A stretch of 13,778 nt of DNA from Verrucomicrobiota bacterium (GTDB lineage: Bacteria; Verrucomicrobiota; Verrucomicrobiia; Limisphaerales; JAHEOI01), in NCBI GenBank assembly GCA_018610125.1, contig JAHEOI010000133.1, positions 1 to 13,778 on the forward strand, in the 5' to 3' direction. This document shows, one piece after another, positions 1-6,459 of this stretch (positions are counted from its first letter, which is position 1; each line of letters begins with the position of its first letter). Position numbers and translations under genes: made by a program. Under the pieces are notes generated by a model, which searched no databases, had not been told where the DNA came from, and saw only the letters and a list, made by a program, of their open reading frames with translations.

Positions 1-981
1 GGTAATAATGCTGATGCCTTGGGGGAGCGTCATGAGGGCCATCATCTGGGCTTGAAGATCGGTGGGAAATCCGGCATAGGGCTGCGTCGTCAATTCCACC
101 GAGCTCAAGGGCCCGTTTCGGCGCACGCGTAGATCTTTTCCGTTGCGCTCGATTTTGACGCCGGCTTCGCGCAGTTTATCAAGCACGGCATGGAAGTGAT
201 CGGCGCGGGTGTCTTTGATGGTCACATCGCCGTTCGTCGCGGCGGCGGCGATGGCAAAGGTTCCCGATTCGATCCTGTCCGGGATGACTTCGTGCTCCGT
301 ACCGTGGAGCTCCTCGACCCCTTTGATCTCGATCGTGGGGCTGCCGGCTCCGGAGATTCGGGCCCCCATTGCCGTGAGGAAGTCGGCCAAGTCTACGATC
401 TCAGGCTCGCAGGCGGCACTTTGAATCGTTGTGGTGCCTTTGGCGAGCGTTGCGGCCATCATCACATTGGCCGTGCCGAGCACGGTCGGGCCGTTTCGGC
501 CGCCCATAAACACATCGTCTGCCTGCAGCCTGGCATTGGATGCTTCAGCGTGAACATAGCCGCCATCGATCGTGATATCGGCCCCCAGACCGACGAGGCC
601 CTTCAAATGGAGATCGATCGGGCGCGCCCCGATCACACATCCCCCTGGCAGGGAAACCTGAGCTCGATGCAGTCTTCCGAGCAAAGGGCCAAGGATACAA
701 ATCGAGCCGCGCATCTTACGGATCAGCTCGTAGTCACCCACGCAGCCGATCTCTTCCGCCTTGACAGTCACCGTGTCCCCCTGGAGCTCAAAGTGAGCGC
801 CCAAGGTTTTAAGGATCTCTCCCATGAAGCGGACATCGCTTAGATTGGGAACGCGCCGGATTGTGCAGGTTTCCCGGGTGAGCAGGGTGGCCGCCAAGAT
901 GGCAAGCACGGAGTTTTTGGAGCCGCTGATCGTGACCTCCCCTTTTAGGGGGCAGCCTCCCTGGATTTCAAAACTGTCCAT
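1..981 (-). CDS. murA: UDP-N-acetylglucosamine 1-carboxyvinyltransferase (MurA), 3' end cut by window edge
   Basis: MurA transfers enolpyruvate from PEP to UDP-GlcNAc, the first committed step of cytoplasmic peptidoglycan precursor synthesis. Reading the minus strand from the ATG at 981 gives an unbroken 327-codon frame running off the left edge. The family is usually about 420 residues, so roughly 90 C-terminal residues are missing. Visible landmarks are ISGSKN with Lys22 (the conserved substrate-contacting lysine), PGGCVIGARPIDLH with the catalytic, fosfomycin-target cysteine at exactly residue 115 followed by Arg120, and AGFPTD with Asp308, equivalent to the E. coli general-base aspartate. 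The retained Cys115 predicts the fosfomycin-sensitive form rather than a Cys-to-Asp variant. No clear Shine-Dalgarno precedes the ATG. The gene lies 89 nt downstream of prmC on the same strand and may share its transcript. Identity is firm. Confidence 0.96.
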   Translation of the reverse strand, partial: MDSFEIQGGCPLKGEVTISGSKNSVLAILAATLLTRETCTIRRVPNLSDVRFMGEILKTLGAHFELQGDTVTVKAEEIGCVGDYELIRKMRGSICILGPLLGRLHRAQVSLPGGCVIGARPIDLHLKGLVGLGADITIDGGYVHAEASNARLQADDVFMGGRNGPTVLGTANVMMAATLAKGTTTIQSAACEPEIVDLADFLTAMGARISGAGSPTIEIKGVEELHGTEHEVIPDRIESGTFAIAAAATNGDVTIKDTRADHFHAVLDKLREAGVKIERNGKDLRVRRNGPLSSVELTTQPYAGFPTDLQAQMMALMTLPQGISIIT

Positions 982-1036
982 GATAAACGCGCTTCGACTG
1001 AATTAATGGTCTTTTTTCTTTCCAGACCTTAAGGGT

Positions 1037-1065
1037 CGCTCAAAAACCAATTCACTGTTTGAGCG
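1037..1065 (-). terminator. 8-bp stem-loop just after prmC, weak terminator candidate
   Basis: CGCTCAAA (1037-1044) and TTTGAGCG (1058-1065) form a perfect 8-bp stem with a 13-nt loop, beginning 5 nt after the prmC stop codon. The run of T (TCTTTTT) follows the stem only in the plus direction, where no gene is being read. On the prmC/murA strand there is no U-tract. It may therefore be a pause or processing site rather than a true intrinsic terminator. Confidence 0.3.
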
Positions 1066-1070
1066 TCTTT

Positions 1071-1946
1071 TTACTCCGCCCGATTTGACGGGCGAGCGGT
1101 TAAAAATCGCCTATATCCCGCAAAGTCTTGGGTGAATGCCTCAATGGCCCAGCCTTCTGCTTCAAACACCGGACCAATCGCTTCCGCCTGATCGTAGCCG
1201 AATTCTAGCATCAGGAGGCCATCCGGGCGCAAATAGGAAGCGGCCTCCTGGGCGATTTTTTGGTGGTAGGCCATTCCTTTGCTCCCGCCATCCAATGCGA
1301 GATGGGGATCATAATCCCGGACCTCCTGCTGCAGCGAATCGAGCACGTTTGATGGGATATACGGGGGATTGGCGACAATCAAGTCATATCGGCTCTCGTC
1401 CGGCAGACCGGCAAAGCCATTGCTTTCCAGAAATCGAATCCGCTTATCGACTTCGTAACGGGCGGCATTGCGTTGTGCCATTTCAAGGGCTCTGCGGGAG
1501 ACATCGATGGCATCGATGTGGGCTTCGGGGCAATGCCTGGCGATCGCGATCGCCAGGCAACCGCTGCCGGTCCCCCAATCAAGGAGCGTAAGGTCGGTTC
1601 GACCGGCTTGAACACGCCTTTGAAGCTCGGTCCAAGCCATCTCGGCCAGTGATTCCGTTTCCGACCTTGGAATCAGGACCCCGGGACCGATTTCAAGCTC
1701 CAAGTCGCAAAAATGGGCCGTTCCCAGCAGGTGCTGCAGTGGCTCGTGATGGCCACGGCGCTTGATCAGCTCGCGCAAACGGTCAACGAGCTCCGCCTTG
1801 AGCGTCTCCTCGAATTGGAGGTACAATTGGAGTCGCGAGGTCCCCAAAAGATGGGCAAGCATGAGCTCCACATTGAGTCGGGGCGACTCGATCCCCTTCT
1901 TTGATAAAAATTCCGTGCTTTTTTGGATTGCTTCGAGGACTGTCAC
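1071..1946 (-). CDS. prmC: Peptide chain release factor N5-glutamine methyltransferase PrmC (HemK)
   Basis: PrmC methylates the glutamine of the GGQ motif in release factors RF1 and RF2, raising termination efficiency in the cytoplasm. The 291-residue product is full length for the family. It has an N-terminal helical release-factor-binding domain (about 1-80), the LIPRSETE segment (91-98), the SAM-binding motif DWGTGSG (123-129) and the catalytic NPPY at 193-196. DWGTGSG has tryptophan where leucine is more usual. The start is a GTG at 1946, supported by GGAGA about 7 nt upstream. The usual partner prfA is not upstream here; a gene-free stretch and a symporter are. murA follows on the same strand, so the two may be co-transcribed. 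Confidence 0.95.
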   Translation of the reverse strand: MTVLEAIQKSTEFLSKKGIESPRLNVELMLAHLLGTSRLQLYLQFEETLKAELVDRLRELIKRRGHHEPLQHLLGTAHFCDLELEIGPGVLIPRSETESLAEMAWTELQRRVQAGRTDLTLLDWGTGSGCLAIAIARHCPEAHIDAIDVSRRALEMAQRNAARYEVDKRIRFLESNGFAGLPDESRYDLIVANPPYIPSNVLDSLQQEVRDYDPHLALDGGSKGMAYHQKIAQEAASYLRPDGLLMLEFGYDQAEAIGPVFEAEGWAIEAFTQDFAGYRRFLTARPSNRAE

Positions 1947-2097
1947 GATTTCTCCACTAACTCGCTCGTTTTCCAGTGAGGCATTGCCTCAGCCCAAGCC
2001 AAGCATGGGGTCGACCTGAGCCACTTTGCCGGGTCCGATGTTTTCTGTCTATGGCTCGCTGAGGTTATGCCGTTCGGAAATTGCCCATCTCTGACTC

Positions 2098-2230
2098 GCC
2101 CTTACAGGGCTTGAATTCGTCTGCACTGCGGTTCCCAGGGTAGAATCCTGGGCTATGTTGACGCGCTACCTTCGGCGCTCTCGAACAACGCCCCGACGGG
2201 GCAACTCAATGTAGCCTGGGGGGCTGCCCC
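2098..2230. repeat. Hairpin-dense intergenic element, REP/MITE-like
   Basis: The gap at 1947-2292 has no credible gene. Its core is a chain of short perfect inverted repeats: GCCCT/AGGGC (2098-2110, 3-nt loop), CCCAGG/CCTGGG (2134-2152), GCGC/GCGC (2163-2178), GCCCC/GGGGC (2190-2202, 3-nt loop) and GGGG/CCCC (2219-2230). The sequence resembles dispersed intergenic elements I associate with Verrucomicrobiota and Planctomycetota genomes, where they often give rise to spurious short ORFs. That comparison is from memory and no second full copy is present in the window. It lies between the symporter and prmC, both read on the minus strand, so it could also end the symporter transcript or stabilise its 3' end. 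The flank at 1947-2097 shows only the prmC ribosome binding site. Confidence 0.55.
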
Positions 2231-2292
2231 ATAAGCGCTAACTTGTATGGCTTCGACCCCCGGGTCTGCCGATCCTCTACTCCCCGAACCTA

Positions 2293-3834
2293 TCAGTACC
2301 AAATAACCGAGGGAGGAGCCTCTCGGGCGCGGCCCGGTAACGCCAAGTCGGCCAACCAGCCCCCGACCAGCATGATGGCCGTTCCGATCAAGGTGTACCA
2401 AGGCCAGGCCACCCTCGTGCCGATCGACTCCATCCACCACTCCTCTAGCGGGGAGCGCGGGATGAAATGGATGGCGGACATCATTGCCAGTGAAAGGAGC
2501 ATTCCAAAGATGACAGGGCCCGTCCTTGCGCGGCGATGGATCAGGACAAATAGGATGCCTCCGAGCATGGCGCCGTTAGTGAGGCCGTTTAACGAAAATG
2601 CGAGATTGAGGATCGAGGTCGTTTGCTGACTCAGATAGGCCACGAGCGCGAGCATGGCCCCCCAAAACAGCGTGGCGTGACGGCTTAGGTTGAGCTGAGC
2701 CGGCTCGTTGTGACGCCGGCCACGCCAGTTCTTAAGGAGGTCCATGGTCGAGACCGAGGCTAGTGCCGAAAGCGCGGAGCTGACCGACGACATGGCAGCA
2801 GAGAGGATCCCGACGATGAGTAAGCCTTTTAGCGCGGGCGGTACTGCGGTAAAGATAAAGATCGGAAAGATATATTGGTTTTGGGAGATGCCGGCCTCGG
2901 TCTCTGGCAGGGCGATCGGCAATGGGGTTTGCTGGTAGTATGCCCATAGGGCTGTTCCCACAAACAGGAAGATCAGGAATAAGGGGAAAATAATCACCGC
3001 GCTGAAGATGAGTGATTTTTTGCCATCCGCGACTGACCGGCAGCTCAAAACCCTTTGGACAATGAGCTGATCGACCCCGTGGGTGGCACATGCCATAAAG
3101 GTGGCCCCGATTACCCCCATCCAAATGTTGTATGGGAGATCCAAGGTGAATGCGCCACGGAACCACTCCATCTTGCCGTTTTGATGCGCCAGGGTGGCGA
3201 CCTTGGACACGCCTCCTTCGAACTGCCATGGCACATAGATCAGCACAAAAATCCCGCCGACGACGAATAGGCCAAACTGGATCGCATCGGTCCAGACGAC
3301 CGCTTTGATGCCTCCCACATAGGTGTAAATCAACGCAAGGCCGATAAAGAGGAGAATGGCCCAGATGATTTGGCTCTTGTCAAAACCGAGCAAGAGCTGG
3401 ATCGGAATGCAAGTCACGTAAACGCGGACTCCCGCGGCAAGCGTGCCGGCAATTAGGAAAAATATCGCCGCAGTCCTTCTGGCCCCTTCCCCGCAGTGCC
3501 TGGCAAAAAGCTCGTATGGCGAATAAATCTCGTTCCTGAAGTAGCGGGGCACAAGAAAGGTGGCCAGGAGCACTCGGGCGATGACGTAGCCGACAACCAT
3601 TTGGATAAAAAGAATGTCGCCTCCGTACGCAAGCGCTGGGACCCCGATAAATGTCAGGGCGCTGGTTTCGGTGGCCACGATCGACATCCCGACTCCCCAC
3701 CAGGGAATCTGTCGGCTCCCGAGAAAGTAATCTCGGGTCGTCTTTTGCCCTCGTCCAAGCCACGATCCGAAGAGGATGACACCGACGAGGTAAGCGCCGA
3801 TAATAAGCCAGTCGATCCAATTGAGATACTCCAT
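2293..3834 (-). CDS. Sodium:solute symporter (SSS family) transporter
   Basis: This is an inner-membrane secondary transporter coupling sodium entry to solute uptake; the solute cannot be named from the sequence. From the ATG at 3834 the product is 513 residues and almost entirely hydrophobic, with about 13 apparent membrane segments. Family signatures are YFLGSRQIPWW near the N-terminus, GGIKAVVWTD (174-183) and the serine-rich AAMSSVSSALSALASV (about 346-361), where SSS transporters place Na2-site serines. An in-frame ATG at 3882 would add 16 non-hydrophobic residues. I prefer 3834 because MEYLNWIDW leads directly into the first membrane helix, as is usual for the family. Neither start has a good Shine-Dalgarno. 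The gene is divergent from rsmD and is followed by the hairpin-rich gap. Confidence 0.9.
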   Translation of the reverse strand: MEYLNWIDWLIIGAYLVGVILFGSWLGRGQKTTRDYFLGSRQIPWWGVGMSIVATETSALTFIGVPALAYGGDILFIQMVVGYVIARVLLATFLVPRYFRNEIYSPYELFARHCGEGARRTAAIFFLIAGTLAAGVRVYVTCIPIQLLLGFDKSQIIWAILLFIGLALIYTYVGGIKAVVWTDAIQFGLFVVGGIFVLIYVPWQFEGGVSKVATLAHQNGKMEWFRGAFTLDLPYNIWMGVIGATFMACATHGVDQLIVQRVLSCRSVADGKKSLIFSAVIIFPLFLIFLFVGTALWAYYQQTPLPIALPETEAGISQNQYIFPIFIFTAVPPALKGLLIVGILSAAMSSVSSALSALASVSTMDLLKNWRGRRHNEPAQLNLSRHATLFWGAMLALVAYLSQQTTSILNLAFSLNGLTNGAMLGGILFVLIHRRARTGPVIFGMLLSLAMMSAIHFIPRSPLEEWWMESIGTRVAWPWYTLIGTAIMLVGGWLADLALPGRAREAPPSVIWY

Positions 3835-4006
3835 AGCCGATGGTTTCTTGCCGGAAGACCAGGAGACCGGCTGCAAAGGCATTCAGGCCGCCGAGGCATC
3901 CGGCGCTCAAGATGGTCATCAGCATGCCCTAAAGGGGACTGGTGAGAGAAGGGTATTTTTTGACGGGGGTGGGAATCATCGGGGAAGGAGTGGGCCACCC
4001 AAAAAC

Positions 4007-4027
4007 TTTTTAACCGCGGATTAAAAA
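4007..4027. promoter_or_regulatory. Bulged AT/GC palindrome between divergent genes
   Basis: TTTTTAA, CCGCGG, one unpaired A, then TTAAAAA form a near-perfect 21-nt palindrome centred on CCGCGG. It is in the 295-bp gap between the divergent symporter and rsmD starts, the only divergent promoter region in the window. It could be an operator or a cruciform/terminator-like element; nothing identifies a binding protein. The remainder of the gap shows no gene. Confidence 0.3.
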
Positions 4028-4059
4028 ATCTGCTTTTCACTTGTTTTGTGTGCAACTCG

Positions 4060-4090
4060 ATGACGACCAATCCTGTCAATGGGGTATATT
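4060..4090 (+). promoter_or_regulatory. Possible sigma70-type promoter for the rsmD operon
   Basis: ATGACG (4060-4065) and TATATT (4085-4090) are separated by 19 nt, a weak -35 and a reasonable -10. Transcription would begin near 4097, which leaves about 30 nt of leader before the ATG at 4130 and would exclude the upstream in-frame ATG at 4079. The match is modest. Confidence 0.25.
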
Positions 4091-4129
4091 GCCGATGGAT
4101 GGTGTGCAAGATTGGTTGTAGAAAAGGGT

Positions 4130-4741
4130 ATGCGAATCATTAGTGGCAGTGTGGCGGGAACAACGGTCGAGGTGCCGAAGGGGCTTGGGGTGCGACCGAC
4201 TCCGGACCTGGTTCGTCAAGCGATCTTCAACAGCCTTGGCCCTCGGGTAGACGGGGCGCGGGTTTTGGAGTTGTTTGCGGGAACGGGGGCTCTTAGTTTA
4301 GAGTGTTTGAGCCGCGGTGCCGGTGAAGCGATCTGCATCGAGAAGGCCTCAAAGCATGCCGGAGTTCTTCGGAAGAATCGGCGTCTTTGCGGATTTACAG
4401 AGACAGAGCTGCGGTTGCGTATTCAAGATGTGTTTCACGGTTTGATTCGGCTTTACCAAGAAGGGAGGCAGTTTGACCTCATCTTGGCCGATCCGCCTTT
4501 CGGAGAAAAAAATATCGGTAAGCGCTCACGATCGATGGCACAACAATTATTGGATGATTGGTATCTGCCAACGCTCTTGGATCCGGACGGTTTGTTCGTG
4601 CTGGGACATGCCCGTCGCGATGAGGTGACGATTGAAGGCGCTTGGGAAGAGCGTAAGCGTTTGAAACATGGGGACTCGCTGGTCCGATTGCTGCGGGCGG
4701 TCCCGGAGAATGAAAATCAGATATTTCAGGCAGAGGAATGA
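4130..4741 (+). CDS. rsmD: 16S rRNA (guanine966-N2)-methyltransferase, RsmD family
   Basis: RsmD uses SAM to methylate N2 of G966 in 16S rRNA during 30S maturation. From the ATG at 4130 the product is 203 residues, close to family length. MRIISGS is the classic family N-terminus, followed by RPTPDLVRQAIFNSL (22-36), the SAM-binding LELFAGTG (46-53) and the catalytic DPPF (121-124). An in-frame ATG at 4079 would add 17 residues with no family counterpart. The chosen start has a purine-rich AAAAGGG just upstream, though closely spaced. It opens the plus-strand cluster, and its stop overlaps the lspA start by 4 nt (ATGA), implying coupled translation. The family assignment is firm; the exact target base is inferred from the family. 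Confidence 0.93.
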   Translation: MRIISGSVAGTTVEVPKGLGVRPTPDLVRQAIFNSLGPRVDGARVLELFAGTGALSLECLSRGAGEAICIEKASKHAGVLRKNRRLCGFTETELRLRIQDVFHGLIRLYQEGRQFDLILADPPFGEKNIGKRSRSMAQQLLDDWYLPTLLDPDGLFVLGHARRDEVTIEGAWEERKRLKHGDSLVRLLRAVPENENQIFQAEE

Positions 4742-5271
4742 CACTCTCTTCGAAGATGGTAATCCTGTTGGTTGCGGGGGCTGTTCTGTCGTTCGACCAG
4801 ATTACGAAGGCGATTGTCGATCTGCTGCTCAATTTCCGACAGGAAGAGATCGTCATTGATGGGTTCTTCCGGTTTGTCCATTGGGGGAATACGGGGGCGG
4901 CGTGGAGCCTGTTTCGCGACAGCAATACTCTCTTGGCGATTATTTCCGCCGTGGCCCTGGTGGTGCTCTACCTCCTGCGGCATCATTTCGAGACCCATAC
5001 TCGAACCGGTCAGATTGCGCTGGGCCTTGTTTGTGGGGGCATATTGGGCAATCTGACGGACCGAATCTTTCGCAGTCATGTCATCGATTTCCTGTACTTT
5101 TATGTCAATCGCCGTGAGGGAGGGGAGATTGGCTTTCCGGCTTTCAACGTGGCTGACACCGCGATCTGTAGCGGCGTGGCCTTGATCTTTATTCTTGCTT
5201 GGAAAAAAGAGGACTCCGTATCCCAGACGGAGGGGGCACCTGTATCGGAAGCGGAGAAAAAGAGCGGGTAA
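4738..5271 (+). CDS. lspA: Lipoprotein signal peptidase (signal peptidase II)
   Basis: LspA cleaves the signal peptide of diacylglyceryl-prolipoproteins at the inner membrane. The 177-residue product is slightly long for the family because of a polar tail after about residue 157. It has four hydrophobic segments and all signature blocks: DQITK near residue 20, NTGAAWS (51-57), GNLTDR (104-109), and the aspartyl dyad Asp117 in VIDF and Asp140 in FNVADTAI. AGGA sits immediately before the ATG, which overlaps the rsmD stop by 4 nt. Its stop TAA shares one base with the miaA ATG (TAATG). The tight packing argues for one rsmD-lspA-miaA transcript. Confidence 0.96.
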   Translation: MTLSSKMVILLVAGAVLSFDQITKAIVDLLLNFRQEEIVIDGFFRFVHWGNTGAAWSLFRDSNTLLAIISAVALVVLYLLRHHFETHTRTGQIALGLVCGGILGNLTDRIFRSHVIDFLYFYVNRREGGEIGFPAFNVADTAICSGVALIFILAWKKEDSVSQTEGAPVSEAEKKSG

Positions 5272-6215
5272 TGACCTCCGGTAAAGGGAAGGACGGGAAC
5301 GAGGGGGAGTATCCTCCAATCCTGTTGGCCGGTCCAACCGCTGTAGGAAAGACCGAAGTCGCCTTGCGCTTGGCCGAAGTTCTGGGGGGCGAGATCGTTT
5401 CTGTCGATTCGATGCAGGTCTATCGGGGGATGGATATTGGCACGGCCAAGCCTTCCATGGAAGAACGGTCGCGCGTGCCGCATCACGTGATCGATGTGGC
5501 CAATGTAAGCGAACCGTTCGACGCAGCGGCCTTCGTAACGTTCGCCAGTGAAGCCGTCGAAGCAATTCGGGCGCGCGGTCGTGTGCCAATCTTATGCGGA
5601 GGGACCGGACTCTACTTTCGGGCTTTTTTGGGCGGCCTTGGCGCCAGCCCCGCACCGGATTTCTCACTTCGAAGAGAGCTTGAGCAAACCGCACTGGAAG
5701 CTTTGTTGGCGGAGCTGCGGCGGAAGGATCCGGTTGCCTACCAGCGGATCGATCGTCAAAACCCGAGGCGTGTTATTCGAGCTGTCGAAGTGATCCGCCT
5801 TTCCGGGAAGCCGTTTTCCGAGCTCCAAGCCGATTGGCAAGCAGCCCCTGCTCGAAGGTTCCCTTTTGTCGGACTAAAACGGTCTCGCCAGGATTGGCAC
5901 CGGCGTATCGATGCGCGAGTCGAAGCGATGTTCTCTCAAGGCCTCGTCGAGGAGACAAGCCGCTTGCTCAAACAGGGGCTGACCGATAACCCGACCGCAA
6001 TGCAGGCCATCGGCTACCGCCAAGTTGTGGATTACCTGTACGGAAAGCGCTCGCTCTGCGAAACCATCGCCCTCGTCAAGACTCGGACACGCCAGTTCGG
6101 TAAGCATCAGCTTACCTGGTTCGGACGAGAGCGTGGGCTAAGCTGGCTCTCTTGGGATCCGGATCAATCGGTGGATCGAATCGTCGAGGCGATTGTGAGG
6201 CTTGGGGGGGAGTGA
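5271..6215 (+). CDS. miaA: tRNA dimethylallyltransferase (MiaA)
   Basis: MiaA adds a dimethylallyl group to N6 of A37 in tRNAs reading UNN codons, the first step toward ms2i6A. From the ATG at 5271 the product is 314 residues, normal for the family. It shows the P-loop GPTAVGKT (21-28), DSMQVYRGMDIGTAKP (46-61), a conserved histidine pair in VPHHVID (69-75), GGTGLY (110-115) and AIGYRQV toward the C-terminus. The frame is open upstream to an ATG at 5199 inside lspA, but the 5271 ATG forms a TAATG junction with the lspA stop and gives the expected N-terminus. The next functional gene is hflX; the proteobacterial miaA-hfq-hflX order is kept here without hfq. Confidence 0.95.
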   Translation: MTSGKGKDGNEGEYPPILLAGPTAVGKTEVALRLAEVLGGEIVSVDSMQVYRGMDIGTAKPSMEERSRVPHHVIDVANVSEPFDAAAFVTFASEAVEAIRARGRVPILCGGTGLYFRAFLGGLGASPAPDFSLRRELEQTALEALLAELRRKDPVAYQRIDRQNPRRVIRAVEVIRLSGKPFSELQADWQAAPARRFPFVGLKRSRQDWHRRIDARVEAMFSQGLVEETSRLLKQGLTDNPTAMQAIGYRQVVDYLYGKRSLCETIALVKTRTRQFGKHQLTWFGRERGLSWLSWDPDQSVDRIVEAIVRLGGE

Positions 6216-6247
6216 CAGAGAGGGGGAGAAGACAGAGGACAGGACAG
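6214..6247 (+). repeat. Purine-rich tract with four GACAG copies
   Basis: GACAG occurs at 6214, 6231, 6238 and 6243 in an almost pure A/G stretch that begins within the miaA stop codon and runs into the S23 remnant. It may be a scar of repeat-mediated loss of the remnant's N-terminal part. Confidence 0.4.
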
Positions 6248-6441
6248 AAGCTGTTAGTAAACTTACGGATGCGGATGCGGAAGTTTAGGAGACAATCCAC
6301 TGGGCGAGTCGGGCCGTTGCCTATGGCTACCTCGCTGCTGAGACGGTCGATAAGTGGCGAGTTCGATATAAGGAAGTAGGCGGGATGCTTGGCAAGATGA
6401 TTGCTCGGCCCGAACCGTTTCTAATCAAAGAGAACGCGTGA
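6241..6441 (+). pseudogene. Remnant of a four-helix-bundle (S23/IVS-type) protein gene
   Basis: In one plus-strand frame, SKLTDADAEV ends at an in-frame TAG (6286-6288). The same frame then continues for 50 codons to a TGA at 6439-6441, containing ETIHWASRAVAYGYL and KEVGGMLGKMIARPEPF. These match, from memory of the family, the C-terminal third of S23-type four-helix-bundle proteins: an ET-x-W helix, a GYL turn, then a final helix with EVG-ML-x-MI. Such proteins are about 120 residues, so the first 60 or so codons are absent and the TAG interrupts what is left. No start codon or ribosome binding site fits. I read it as a decayed gene rather than a functional small ORF. These proteins are encoded in 23S rRNA intervening sequences and as free-standing genes; their role is unclear. 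Confidence 0.6.
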
Positions 6442-6452
6442 GGACCGTCCTC
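6440..6452 (+). promoter_or_regulatory. Perfect palindrome just upstream of the hflX start
   Basis: GAGGAC-C-GTCCTC is a 13-nt palindrome, or a 5-bp stem with a 3-nt loop in RNA, ending 7 nt before the hflX ATG at 6460. It contains a GAGGA that is too far upstream (15 nt) to be a normal ribosome binding site. If the hairpin forms it would lie across the usual Shine-Dalgarno position. Confidence 0.25.
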
Positions 6453-6459
6453 CGAAAAA

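Noticed and set aside
190..843. 217-codon plus-strand ORF
   Set aside because: It lies wholly antisense to murA, whose frame is unbroken and carries all family motifs.
1947..2292. Possible tRNA, small RNA gene or prfA fragment upstream of prmC
   Set aside because: No cloverleaf or T-arm consensus is seen, and none of the frames carries release-factor motifs. Only the hairpin element and the prmC ribosome binding site are visible.
2153..2440. 95-codon minus-strand ORF overlapping the symporter end
   Set aside because: Half is a frame shadow of the symporter and half is read through the hairpin element. It has no coding character.
3380..3925. Minus-strand ORF with a hydrophobic start (MLMTILSAGCLGG...) overlapping the symporter start
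   Set aside because: Only the first 24 or so residues look membrane-like. The rest is arginine- and proline-rich shadow of the symporter in another frame, and no good ribosome binding site precedes it.
4726..5694. 322-codon minus-strand ORF across lspA and miaA
   Set aside because: It is antisense to two well-supported genes and has arginine-rich, low-complexity composition typical of a shadow frame.
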